A stretch of 64,000 nucleotides of DNA. Source: Actinomadura sp. BRA 177. Lineage in GTDB: Bacteria; Actinomycetota; Actinomycetes; Streptosporangiales; Streptosporangiaceae. Below, piece by piece: positions 18,781 through 27,345 of the stretch (its first letter is position 1; each line of letters opens with the position of its first letter). The notes below the pieces were generated by a model that was given only the letters and a program-made list of their open reading frames with translations, ran no database searches and was not told the origin of the DNA. The stretch spans positions 23,987 to 87,986 of the forward strand of contig NZ_JABXFD010000264.1 of the NCBI RefSeq assembly GCF_013372625.1, in the 5' to 3' direction. Position numbers and translations under genes: made by a program.

Positions 18781-20080
18781 GGACGATTTCCGGCCCGCGA
18801 TCGCCCCCGAGTACCAGTGGAGCAATTGGGCCAAGGACGAGAACTTCACCGGCCCGGAACTCCTCAAGTTCGTCAACGAAAGGCTGCTGCCCTACCTCAG
18901 CGGCCTCAAAAGCAACGAGTCGGGCGACCCGCGCAACGTGCTCGGCCAGGTCTTCAGCGGCATCCAGAACCGCATCGCCTCCGGTTATCTCCTCCGCGAT
19001 CTCCTCAACCAGATCAAGAAGATCGACTTCACGTTCAGCGACGACATCCACACGATGGCGTTCCTGTACGAGTCGCTTCTCAAGGAAGTGCGAGACGCAG
19101 CCGGCGACTCCGGCGAGTTCTACACCCCGCGTCCGGTCATCCGTTTCATGGTCGAGCAGACGTTCCTGGAACTCGGCGAGACGATCCTCGACCCTGCCTG
19201 TGGCACCGGAGGCTTCCTGGTGGAGGCTTACACCGAGCTCACCAAGGATCGTAAGCTGGGCATCCTGCAACAAACGCGTCTCTGGCGAAGCCTGCGAGGC
19301 TACGAAAAGAAGTCGCTCCCGTACCTGCTCTGCATGATGAACCTGATCCTGCACGGCGTGACGGAACCCAACATCCTGCACACCAACGCACTCCGCCACA
19401 TGCTGGACGAAACAGGCCCCAGCAGCCGCGTGGACGTGATCCTCACCAACCCGCCCTTCGGCGGCGAAGAGGAAAGTTCGATCGCCAAGGCTTTCCCAAA
19501 GGGCTACCAGACCCAGGAAACAGCCTGGCTCTTCTTGCAATCGGTAATCAAGAAGCTCAAGAACAATGGCCGGTGCGCCATCGTCCTGCCCAATGGCGCC
19601 CTGTTCGGTGAAGGCATCGGCACAAAGATCAAGAAGAAGCTTCTAGACGAGTGCAACCTGCACACCATCGTCCGCCTACCCCAAGGCGTCTTCGCCCCCT
19701 ACACCCAGATTCCGGCGAACCTCTTGTTCTTCGACAAGACCGGCCCCACCAAGGAGACCTGGTTCTACCGGGTCAACCCACCCGAGGGCCGCAAGGGCTA
19801 CGCGAAAACCAGGCCCCTGCGCTACGAGGAATTCGCCGAATGCACCGAATGGTGGGGCGGCAAAGAGTGCGCCGACCGAGTGGAGACAGAACACGCATGG
19901 CGCGTTCCCATCGCCGATATCGTCGCCAACAACTACAACCTCAACCTCACAAACCCCGAGGAAGAGGACGGCCTGTCCCACCGCCCGCCGGGCGAACTAC
20001 TCAAAGAATTGATCTCTACCGAGAACGAGATCCTCGCTCTCCTCTCCTCCCTCGAGCATAGCCTGAAGGAAAACAAGTGA
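18701..20080 (+). CDS. hsdM: Type I restriction methyltransferase M subunit, N-terminally truncated
   Basis: The frame shows strong HsdM sequence from LSWLLFLRAFDALEKQ onward, with the SAM-binding motif DPACGTGGFLVE and the catalytic NPPFGG. It methylates adenine in the HsdS-determined target. Homologues carry roughly 35 further residues before LSWLLFLK. Here the upstream DNA instead encodes an AbiEi fragment in another frame. The nearest in-frame start is TTG 18701, giving 459 residues. The frame stays open back to 18392, but that part has no HsdM similarity. The protein may be functional from the TTG, or hsdM may be dead. The stop overlaps the hsdS start (GTGA). Confidence 0.8.
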   Translation: MDRLPLLSWLLFLRAFDALEKQRAAYEDDFRPAIAPEYQWSNWAKDENFTGPELLKFVNERLLPYLSGLKSNESGDPRNVLGQVFSGIQNRIASGYLLRDLLNQIKKIDFTFSDDIHTMAFLYESLLKEVRDAAGDSGEFYTPRPVIRFMVEQTFLELGETILDPACGTGGFLVEAYTELTKDRKLGILQQTRLWRSLRGYEKKSLPYLLCMMNLILHGVTEPNILHTNALRHMLDETGPSSRVDVILTNPPFGGEEESSIAKAFPKGYQTQETAWLFLQSVIKKLKNNGRCAIVLPNGALFGEGIGTKIKKKLLDECNLHTIVRLPQGVFAPYTQIPANLLFFDKTGPTKETWFYRVNPPEGRKGYAKTRPLRYEEFAECTEWWGGKECADRVETEHAWRVPIADIVANNYNLNLTNPEEEDGLSHRPPGELLKELISTENEILALLSSLEHSLKENK

Positions 20081-21222
20081 ATATGTATCCCGAGATAGCT
20101 CTCGGCGAGTTTATTGATCTCGACGTCGATGCCGAATCTGTCGATCCAGATAAGACCTACACCACCGCCGGCATCTATTCCTATGGAAGAGGGCTTTTCA
20201 GGCGCGCAACCATCCTCGGCTCGGAAACGAAATACTCCAGGTACACCAAACTTCACGAAGGGCAATTCGTCTACAGCAAGCTCTTCGGTTGGGAAGGCGC
20301 GCTGGCAACGGTCGAGAAGGAGTTTGACGGGCTCTACGTGTCCCACGAGTTCCCAACGTTCACCATTAAGGCAACGGTCGCCGATCTTTCCTACGTCCGA
20401 CATCTGGCTCGCTGGGAAGGGCTGCACGCCAAGCTTCGCGACAAGGGAACCGGAATGGGTTCCCGGAGACAGCGCGTCAATATCGACCGCCTCCTGGCAA
20501 CCACGGTCCCGCTGCCGGATGTGGAGGAGCAGCGCCGCATCGCCGCCCGCCTGGACTCGACAACTCAAAGACTCTCGCTCGTCCGCGAAAGTCGGGAGCG
20601 TGCCGACCAGCTCAACAATGCCATAAAGGATTCGATCATTCACCAAGAGGAAGCCAGTCCACTGACGAGACTCGGCGACATTCTCACTCTTGAGAGAATT
20701 CCCCTGGACATTGACTCTGAATGTGAGTATACACAGATCGGCATACGATCTTTCGGGAACGGGATCTTCCATCGCGACAAACTTCCGGGCCGAGAACTCA
20801 GCAAGCTTAAGTATTTCTGGATACAACCGGACCGGCTAGTTGTGAGCAACATCATGGCATGGGAGGGCGCAATTGCCATCTCCACAGACGCAGATCAAGG
20901 ATGTGTTGGCTCCAGTCGATTTCTAAGCTTCATCCCATCCGACAACACCGATCTGCGATACTTGAACTACTATTTTCAGAGCGGATCAGGCCGAAGTATT
21001 GTCCGCAACACATCAACCGGGACAGTTCTCAGAAATCAGACTATTTCAGTAAGTAAGTTCGAGAACATATGTATTCCACTGCCGGACCTACCCAAGCAGC
21101 AGCAGGTCGCCAACTTCCTCGACGAATGCGCACTAATAGGCAGAGCTGCACAGGCTCAACTGCCCACCGCATCGGCTCTAAGACAGTCTTTCCTGCATGC
21201 TGCATTTAGCGGGGAGCTCTGA
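20077..21222 (+). CDS. hsdS: Type I restriction specificity subunit
   Basis: A 381-residue HsdS with two target-recognition domains, each ending in the expected conserved helix: LPDVEEQRRIAARLDSTTQR after the first and LPDLPKQQQVANFLDE after the second. The two halves are visibly related (TTAGIYSYGRGLF and TQIGIRSFGNGIF). GTG 20077 overlaps the hsdM stop and follows a GAAGGA site. GC content drops here compared with surrounding genes, typical of exchanged specificity genes. It recognises a bipartite DNA target that cannot be predicted from sequence alone. Confidence 0.9.
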   Translation: MNMYPEIALGEFIDLDVDAESVDPDKTYTTAGIYSYGRGLFRRATILGSETKYSRYTKLHEGQFVYSKLFGWEGALATVEKEFDGLYVSHEFPTFTIKATVADLSYVRHLARWEGLHAKLRDKGTGMGSRRQRVNIDRLLATTVPLPDVEEQRRIAARLDSTTQRLSLVRESRERADQLNNAIKDSIIHQEEASPLTRLGDILTLERIPLDIDSECEYTQIGIRSFGNGIFHRDKLPGRELSKLKYFWIQPDRLVVSNIMAWEGAIAISTDADQGCVGSSRFLSFIPSDNTDLRYLNYYFQSGSGRSIVRNTSTGTVLRNQTISVSKFENICIPLPDLPKQQQVANFLDECALIGRAAQAQLPTASALRQSFLHAAFSGEL

Positions 21223-21228
21223 GGGCGA

Positions 21229-21263
21229 GACGTGGCAGCCTGGCAGCTCCAGGCTGCCACGTC
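21229..21263. terminator. Bidirectional terminator between hsdS and DUF397 genes
   Basis: A perfect 15-bp inverted repeat (GACGTGGCAGCCTGG and its complement) with a 5-base loop lies between the convergent hsdS stop (21222) and the DUF397 stop (21271). Confidence 0.8.
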
Positions 21264-21270
21264 TGCCAGG

Positions 21271-21474
21271 TTACTGCCGGGGGACTGCTCGGAGGTGGTC
21301 GAGAAGGCAGCGAACTGCCGTATGAGTCAGTTCGAGGAACGGACCGTCCGGATCTCTAGAATCACGGATCAGGAGCCCCTGCCGGAGGGCCGCAACCTCA
21401 ACGCACTCGCCGCCCGTTCCGCCGCTGTGGCTGCTCTTACGCCACCGAAGAAGCTCCCGATCCCGACGACTCAC
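21271..21474 (-). CDS. DUF397 protein
   Basis: A 67-residue member of the DUF397 family with the invariant pattern WRKSSHSGGTGGECVEVA followed by IRDSRDPDGP. These small proteins are partners of WhiJ-like XRE regulators. It starts with GTG 21474, two bases after the stop of the neighbouring DUF397 gene, and is the last gene of the XRE-DUF397-DUF397 operon. Confidence 0.88.
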   Translation of the reverse strand: MSRRDRELLRWRKSSHSGGTGGECVEVAALRQGLLIRDSRDPDGPFLELTHTAVRCLLDHLRAVPRQ

Positions 21475-21476
21475 GA

Positions 21477-21671
21477 TTACTGACCTCGCACTCGGCTAAT
21501 CAAGTCACGTGCTGCTGCGATGGTGACACCAAGGTGGGGGCCGTCCGGGTCCTTGGAGTCACGAATCAGGAGATGATCCGGCATCGCAGCTACCTCGACA
21601 CACTCGCCACCAGAGCCACCGCTGTAGCTGCTCTTACGCCACTGCGGGACCATAGAGTTCGGGTGCTTCAC
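21477..21671 (-). CDS. DUF397 protein
   Basis: A 64-residue DUF397 protein (WRKSSYSGGSGGECVEVA, IRDSKDPDGPHLGV). Its ATG at 21671 overlaps the stop of the XRE gene as ATGA, indicating translational coupling with that regulator. It is similar to the next DUF397 gene downstream, so the pair is probably a tandem duplication. Confidence 0.88.
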   Translation of the reverse strand: MKHPNSMVPQWRKSSYSGGSGGECVEVAAMPDHLLIRDSKDPDGPHLGVTIAAARDLISRVRGQ

Positions 21672-22507
21672 AGGTACTCCTCACGAGTGCGTGTCAAGAG
21701 CTCGAAGGTCTCGGTGCGGGAGAGGGATTCGCCCATCACCAAGGAGAACCGTACTCCGGCTTTGAACATCGTGCTCTTACTCTCGATCAGTTGACCGACA
21801 CCCGCCGCCTCGATGTACATGAGGTCTGCCTCCGCCTCGAAGTTGAGCAACATGAAGCCCCCTTCCAACCCAGCCGGGGCCACCCTGCCGTAAGGCAGTA
21901 CTCGCACGTCCACATCGAGCGAGTGCTCAAACCCGATGAGGTGGTCCAGTTGCTCCACCATGACTTCGCGGCCTCCGACCGGACGGTGTAGCACTGATTC
22001 ATCCAACACGAATATCGTCATCGGAGGGTTCTGCCGCGTGAGGATCGTTTGCCGCTCCATCCGTCCAGCCACCCGTGCCTCTAGGGTCTCTGCGGGTTCT
22101 CCTGGCATCATGAGCCCTCGGGCATAGCGCTCCGTCTGGAGCAGGCCAGGGACGACCTGGGCAGCAAAACACCTGATGCCGATGGCCTTGCCCTCGTGGC
22201 GCAAGTATGCGTCGAAGCCGGGCAGCAGGACGCGGTGGCGGCCGGCGCGGCGGATGGTCTTGTAGATGCGGTGGAAGTGGCCGTCGTCCTGATCCCAGCC
22301 ATCCGTCTTGAAGTAGGTGTCCAGGTCGAAGGCCGTCTGCTCGGAGACGGTCTTGTCGGCCTTCTCCAGCTGGCAGATCCACTGCGGGGTGCAGCCGAGG
22401 GCGCTGGCGAGCTGGTTCTGGGACAGCTTCGCGCGCATGCGCGTCCGGCGGAGTTCTTCACCGAAGTGGACGCGCAGGGCGTCAGGGTCGTGCTGGTCGC
22501 TGGCCAT
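21668..22507 (-). CDS. XRE-family regulator with DUF5753 domain (WhiJ-like)
   Basis: A 279-residue protein. The N-terminal helix-turn-helix reads LSQNQLASALGCTPQWICQL. The C-terminal two thirds match the DUF5753 region (VVPGLLQTERYARGL, QLDHLIGFEHSLDVDVRVLP, GGFMLLNF). Such regulators, with DUF397 partners, control development and antibiotic genes in streptomycetes. ATG 22507 is chosen because the upstream extension to 22570 has no domain similarity. A 17-bp motif shared with two other loci lies 65 bp upstream. Confidence 0.87.
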   Translation of the reverse strand: MASDQHDPDALRVHFGEELRRTRMRAKLSQNQLASALGCTPQWICQLEKADKTVSEQTAFDLDTYFKTDGWDQDDGHFHRIYKTIRRAGRHRVLLPGFDAYLRHEGKAIGIRCFAAQVVPGLLQTERYARGLMMPGEPAETLEARVAGRMERQTILTRQNPPMTIFVLDESVLHRPVGGREVMVEQLDHLIGFEHSLDVDVRVLPYGRVAPAGLEGGFMLLNFEAEADLMYIEAAGVGQLIESKSTMFKAGVRFSLVMGESLSRTETFELLTRTREEYL

Positions 22508-22571
22508 GGCGGGGGCCTCCGGCACTCGCTTGACGGGGGGTACGGGGGTGGCCGTGCAGCTGAACACCACT

Positions 22572-22588
22572 TTCGTAGCTCATTGTAA
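22572..22588 (-). promoter_or_regulatory. Shared XRE-module promoter/operator motif, copy 1
   Basis: Matches TTCRTAGCTCAYNGTAA on the plus strand. Read toward the XRE gene it is TTACAATGAGCTACGAA, which includes a -10-like TACAAT. The same motif occurs at 31045 and 52330, each next to WhiJ-type module genes. Confidence 0.55.
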
Positions 22589-22673
22589 TCAATCAACCGC
22601 ATGCCGTCCTGGCGTTTACGCAACGGTCAGGAGCAGTTGGCTGGTTCACGTTCCTGATCGCGCGGTCGCGCCG

Positions 22674-23153
22674 TCACACGCCTTCGGGCACCCAGCCGTA
22701 TTCGCAGTAATCGATCCCCTGCTTGGCATTGGTGAGAGCTCGGCTGACGTAGGCAAGGGCGTCGACGGGCATGTCGTCAGGGGCGGCCCATACAAGCTCG
22801 GTGCACTTGTGTGGTTCACGGATCCGCGGTGTGCCGTCCCAGGAGGCCGTGGTGAAGAAGAAGTCGACGCGAGGTTCGAGAGAACGTCGGAACATCACAC
22901 CGGCCGGACTGATGTCGACCGGGGCGAGGACAAGGCCGAGTTCTTCGTTGACCTCGCGGGCAATGCTGTCGGTCGGGGTCTCGCCGAGGTCCACGTGACC
23001 GGCGGGCAAGGCCAGCTGGCCGTCCGCATAGCCGCTGCCGGCTCGGCGCATGAGCAGCACGCGTCCGTCCGTGCGGGTGAGGATGATGTGGGCGGCGACC
23101 GGGTAGCGGTCGTGCTTGGTGTCGAACACGAAGCCGTCGCTGGTACCGCCCAC
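22674..23153 (-). CDS. Nudix hydrolase
   Basis: A 159-residue protein with a complete Nudix box (residues 52-74: G52, E58, R66-E67 and E70-E71, pattern GHVDLGETPTDSIAREVNEE). Nudix enzymes hydrolyse nucleoside diphosphates linked to another group. It ends the operon headed by the ribonucleotide-reductase-like gene, with only 8 bp between them, so a joint role in nucleotide processing is plausible. Substrate unknown. Confidence 0.88.
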   Translation of the reverse strand: MGGTSDGFVFDTKHDRYPVAAHIILTRTDGRVLLMRRAGSGYADGQLALPAGHVDLGETPTDSIAREVNEELGLVLAPVDISPAGVMFRRSLEPRVDFFFTTASWDGTPRIREPHKCTELVWAAPDDMPVDALAYVSRALTNAKQGIDYCEYGWVPEGV

Positions 23154-23161
23154 ATGTCCTC

Positions 23162-24850
23162 CTACAGGGCTTTCGGCTGGCTGGTGCGTGACCCGTCCCG
23201 GTAGACGGTAATGCCTTTGCAGCCCAACTCCCAGGCGCTTCGGTAGATGTCGTGGACGTCGCCCGCGGTGGCGTCCGCAGGCAGGTTGACGGTCTTGGAG
23301 ACCGCCTCGTCAACACATGCCTGGACGGTCGCGGCCATCGCCAGATGACCTGCTGGGCTGATCTCGGTGGCGGTTGCCAGCAGGCTCCGGAGGGCCTCCG
23401 GAAGTCCGGAGGCACGGGGCAGGCGTCCGTGCACGACCGCGTATTCGATCAGGTCTGGGCGACCGATCTCGTCCAGCACGCTCCGGACGGCGGGGTGGAG
23501 CAGGTCGGGGATGTGGGGATCGGTCAGCCGGAACAGTGGCTCGATGCCGGTCGAAGCTCCGATCACCGGAGCGCTGCGGCCGGTCGGCGGGATCGCGATC
23601 GTGGAGGAGTTGCGGAGCATCCCGGTTCTGGCGAGACTGGCGGCCAGCGCGGCCCAGTCGCCGCTGGTGACGGTGCGCGCGCCCACGCCGGCGAACCTGG
23701 TCAGGAAGGACGGGTCCGCGTAGCGGGACTCACCCGCAAGGACCGCAGGACACCCGCCCCGCTGGACGGCGAGTTCAGCGGAGGCCACCTTGCTGGCGTA
23801 GTTCACGAACGCGACCGCGTCACGGGCCAGGTCTCGTCCCGCAACGCTGTCATACGCCAGTCCTGCCGCCAGCAGTAGATCGGCCAGCCCGCACACGCCG
23901 ACCCCGATCTTCCGCTTCCCCGCCATGATCTGAGAGGACAGGGCGTGCGGGTAATGCGCAAGGCTGGCCTCGATGGCGTCGTCCAGTGCACGGACGAGCA
24001 GGCGTACCGTGTCGGCCAGCCCGTCCAGGTCCAGAGTCGCCGCTGATCCGCCGGAGCGGAAGCGTGCGAGGTTGACGTAGCCGAACTGGCAGGTCTCCCC
24101 CTGGACGAGGCCGACTTCGGCGCACGGAGCGGTGGAGACGTAGCGGCCGAACTTCGGAGCGGGGTTGCCCTCGTCCATCCGGTCGGCGAAGAGCAGTCCC
24201 GGGTCCGCGCAAGCGGCGGCGGCCTCGGCGGCCGCCCGGAGCAGGTCGCGTTCCCGGCCGGGTGAGGCCGCGGCGCGCATCTCGGCATCAGTGACGGTCA
24301 GGGAGATGTTGAACCGCCACTCCTCACCGCGGCCATCGGCCGAGGTCTTGCAGGTGATGAACTCGGCTGCTCTGGGGTGCGCCAGGGACAGGACCGCCAT
24401 GTTCCCGACCGGCCGATCTTCCAGGCCGCCGACGGCCCCGGCCACGGCCACGTCGTTGAGGTACCGCAGGACGGCGACCGGGTCGTCGAGGTCGTCGAGG
24501 TTGAAGCCCGTGCCCATCCCGGCGCGGTGGTAGTCGTCGACCACGGCCTTGACCTTCCCGAGGTCGCCGCGCAGGTCGACGGGCGGTACCGCGCACGCGG
24601 CCAGCGGCCGGTCGGCGTACCGACCGGCGTTGGTCATGATGGGGGTGGAGAACACGATCCGGCGGTCGTCGAGTGCCTCACCGAGCCGCTGCCCGAACCC
24701 CCCGTCGCCGTCGAAGTGACGGTCGGCGGCGGCGAAAGTAGCGACGATCCGCTCGACCATGGAGCGGGCACTCTCCCCGTCGCCGACGATGCGCCCGTCG
24801 CGCAAGTAGGTCTCCAGATAGGGGGTGGAAGGGAAATGGGACCGGAACAT
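23162..24850 (-). CDS. Divergent class II (adenosylcobalamin-type) ribonucleotide-reductase-like protein
   Basis: A 562-residue protein related to NrdJ. The C-terminal block KTVNLPADATAGDVHDIYRS and GITVYRDGSR is diagnostic, and PPTGRSAPVIGASTGIEPLF matches the phosphate-binding turn. All three core cysteines can be placed: C86 (AACAVPP), finger-loop C243 (STAPCAEVG) and C254 (ETCQFGYVNL). The usual finger-loop NPCGE is APCAE, so the conserved asparagine is replaced by A241 while E245 remains. The protein is shorter than usual NrdJ and lacks the C-terminal CxxC tail that re-reduces the active site. It may be a paralogue with a changed substrate. It is divergent from a regulator gene, with a repeat-containing intergenic region. 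Confidence 0.78.
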   Translation of the reverse strand: MFRSHFPSTPYLETYLRDGRIVGDGESARSMVERIVATFAAADRHFDGDGGFGQRLGEALDDRRIVFSTPIMTNAGRYADRPLAACAVPPVDLRGDLGKVKAVVDDYHRAGMGTGFNLDDLDDPVAVLRYLNDVAVAGAVGGLEDRPVGNMAVLSLAHPRAAEFITCKTSADGRGEEWRFNISLTVTDAEMRAAASPGRERDLLRAAAEAAAACADPGLLFADRMDEGNPAPKFGRYVSTAPCAEVGLVQGETCQFGYVNLARFRSGGSAATLDLDGLADTVRLLVRALDDAIEASLAHYPHALSSQIMAGKRKIGVGVCGLADLLLAAGLAYDSVAGRDLARDAVAFVNYASKVASAELAVQRGGCPAVLAGESRYADPSFLTRFAGVGARTVTSGDWAALAASLARTGMLRNSSTIAIPPTGRSAPVIGASTGIEPLFRLTDPHIPDLLHPAVRSVLDEIGRPDLIEYAVVHGRLPRASGLPEALRSLLATATEISPAGHLAMAATVQACVDEAVSKTVNLPADATAGDVHDIYRSAWELGCKGITVYRDGSRTSQPKAL

Positions 24851-24929
24851 GCTGCCTCCGTAGTCCGGCTCGTCCGATCGAAGCTGTGCCTCAACCGTCA
24901 GGCGGACGCCGGAGAACCGGCAGATGAGA

Positions 24930-24980
24930 GCGCATGCGCGGTCATGCGGCGCCGTTGCGCGGCTTGCGCGTTCTTGCGCG
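24930..24980. promoter_or_regulatory. Candidate operator with TTGCGCG repeats
   Basis: Three direct TTGCGCG repeats at 24955, 24964 and 24974 (9-10 bp apart), preceded by a GCGCATGCGC palindrome at 24930-24939, lie in the 218-bp gap between the divergent RNR-like gene and the regulator gene. The near-helical spacing suggests cooperative binding, perhaps by the adjacent regulator. Confidence 0.4.
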
Positions 24981-25068
24981 TGTGGTGACGAACCGCCTCC
25001 CGGCGCTTACCGTGAGTTGGGACTGAACCGTTCCGTCCCCGCACCGGTTCTTCAAGAAGGAGCCGCAG

Positions 25069-26421
25069 GTGAGCAAGCCGGTGACCAACCACGATCTGGA
25101 AGACCTTTTGTCCGAGGCGACATTCGACCGTTCCCACGCCGCTTTCGCCCGCCAGGTCAACCGAATCGGTGCACAGGACCACGGGCTGATCCTCAGATAC
25201 GACGGGGCGTCGGTGTACTGGTGGCTGCGCGGGCGTCGTCCTGAACAGCCCGGGCCCGAGTTGATCGCCAAAGTCCTGTCCGCACGGCTGCGGCGGCGGG
25301 TGAACGCCGCCGAACTCGGCTTTTCTGGCTTGGATCAGCAGCGGGACGGCCTGCTGTTCCCCGCCACGGTTCCCGAAGCGGTCGAGACGGCCGCTGCCCT
25401 GTGGCGCCGGTTCGGGCAGCGCGGACGGCCGGCGGCGGTCGCGCCGTTCGTCACCGCGGCCGCCGTCGAGGCCGGATGGCGCTGGCACTTCGACCCGCCC
25501 GACTCCACCGTCACCCGCACGGCGGGCCGCCGCGTCACCGGTCAAGACGTGGAAGTCCTGCGCGCCTGCTTCGACCAGTTCCTGGATCTCGATCGACGGC
25601 ACGGCGGCGGCCACGCCCGAACCTTCCTCGCCGACTTCCTCACCCGCGACGTGGCCCCGCTCCTACGCGGCTCCTACACCGACCCAGTGGGCCGGGAACT
25701 GTTCGCGATCGCGGCCGAACTGACCGGGACCGCCGGATTCATGTCCTACGACATCTCCGAACAGGGCGCCGCCCAGCGCGCCTTCATCCAGGCACTTCGC
25801 CTGTCCAAGGCCGCGGGGGATCGCACGTATGGCGCTCACATCCTGGCCAACCTCGCCACCCAAGCCGTCTTCCTCAACCTCCCCTGCGAAGCCGTCTGAC
25901 TCTCCCGCGCAGCAACCGATGGCGCCGGACGACGGCCCGTCGCCGCGGTATCCGCCCGGCTGCTCTCCAGCCAGGCCACCGCGTGCGCCCTCGCCGGGGA
26001 CCTGCAGTCCTTCCGGACGGCGATCGGACAGGCCCAGCACTCGCTCGACCGCTCCGACGGCACCGGCCCCACCTGGGCCCGCTACTTCACCCCCGCCCAT
26101 CTGGCAGGCAGCACGATGCGATCACTGCTCGACCTCGGCCGCCCCGAGGAAGCCCTGACCTTCCAGAAGCAGGCCATGGACGTCGCCCCCGGGAACGCCC
26201 GCACGCGAGCCCTTCACACCGCGCTCACCGCGACCGCCCACGCCCAAGCCGGGCAGATCGACGCGGCGGCCCACCTGGCTCTCGATGCACTCGCCCTCGC
26301 CAAGCCAATCCGGTCCCGCCGAGTCCAGGCCCGCATAACCCTGCTCGCTTCGACACTGGCACCGCACTGTCCGATGCCCGAGGTCGACGCCTTTCTGGAA
26401 CAGGTCACCACGCCGACCTGA
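25069..26421 (+). pseudogene. Helix-turn-helix/TPR regulator interrupted by an in-frame TGA
   Basis: Read through, this is a single 450-codon gene for an actinobacterial regulator with an N-terminal DNA-binding region (LILRYDGASVYWWLRGRRPE) and a helical, TPR-like C-terminus (LLDLGRPEEALTFQKQAMDV). A TGA at codon 277 (25897-25899) stops translation in the same frame. Homologous proteins have EAVxLSRAA at this place, so a C-to-T change of CGA to TGA is the simplest explanation. The first 276 residues follow a GTG start at 25069 with a strong AAGAAGGAG site. It may yield a truncated regulator or be inactive. It is divergent from the RNR-like gene. Confidence 0.75.
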
Positions 26422-26459
26422 TCTAAGCTCGACAGAGACCGTCTCATGCGCCCGTCTTC

Positions 26460-26966
26460 ATGGGGTATTGGAGTACCGTCGAGGAGGTGACCAAGCCGTA
26501 CCTGGAGCCCAAGGAGTGGTACGCCACCCTGCCGACCGTCTACGTGTCGGTGTGCGCGCTCCTCACCGACGACCGGGACCGGGTCCTGCTGGTCAAACCC
26601 AATTATCGGCCTTACTGGGCGATCCCGGGCGGCATCCTCGACCCTGGGGAAGCGCCCCATGAGTGCGTCGACCGTGAACTCAACGAGGAACTCGGTCTCA
26701 AGATCCAGGCCAGTCGGCTGCTCGTCGTCGACTTCGTGCCGCCCCAGGGTGACCGGCCCCGCCCCATGATGAATTTCCTCTTCGACGGAGGCACCGTCGA
26801 AGACCCCGGTCTGATCCAGCTGGAGGAAGACGAACTCGATACCTTCGAGTTCTTCAGCTGGGAGGACGCGGAGACCAAGATGCCGAGCAATACCGCCGGC
26901 CGCGTCCCAGCCGCCCGTCGCGCCCGAAGACAACAGCAGACGATCTACCTCCCTGCCGCGCACTGA
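26460..26966 (+). CDS. Nudix hydrolase
   Basis: A 168-residue protein with a complete Nudix box (GGILDPGEAPHECVDRELNEE followed by LGL, split here for reading) and a basic C-terminal tail. ATG 26460 is used, although GTG 26487 in frame is possible. It lies 38 bp after the interrupted regulator, so it is probably transcribed with it. Together with the other Nudix gene at 22674 it brackets the RNR-like locus. Substrate unknown. Confidence 0.87.
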   Translation: MGYWSTVEEVTKPYLEPKEWYATLPTVYVSVCALLTDDRDRVLLVKPNYRPYWAIPGGILDPGEAPHECVDRELNEELGLKIQASRLLVVDFVPPQGDRPRPMMNFLFDGGTVEDPGLIQLEEDELDTFEFFSWEDAETKMPSNTAGRVPAARRARRQQQTIYLPAAH

Positions 26967-26984
26967 CAGCCGGCGCCGCTCGCC

Positions 26985-27339
26985 CTGAGAGCATTGTTGG
27001 AGGAGGCCGATCGTGGAGTGCTCCGATGCCCATGATCACACCGTTGGCGATGGCGAGCAGCAGACTGATGTGCTGCAGTCTCAAGAGCAGTCCGGCACTG
27101 TAAATTATGCTGCCCGCGGATATGACTGCTGCGATGCCGACACGGTCGACAAGCCACCCCGTGACAGCGGCCCCGGCAACGCCCGTAATGGCCATGGCCG
27201 TGTAGCTGGCGGCGAGCAGGTAGAGGGCATGCTCCGCATCGAGATACAGGGGCCATGCTGTCTTCGACAGGTTCATGCCGGTGTACAGCAACAGATGGGC
27301 GACGAGAAGCCGCATGACGTCCGGGCGACGCCAGATCAC
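26985..27339 (-). pseudogene. MFS transporter, N-terminal fragment
   Basis: From GTG 27339 the minus strand encodes three to four transmembrane helices of a major facilitator protein, with the inter-helix motif GWLVDRVG. Similarity ends after IANGVIMGIGA, and the frame then runs through low-complexity sequence into the Nudix gene. Only about a quarter of a normal transporter remains. Confidence 0.65.
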
Positions 27340-27345
27340 AGTGGG

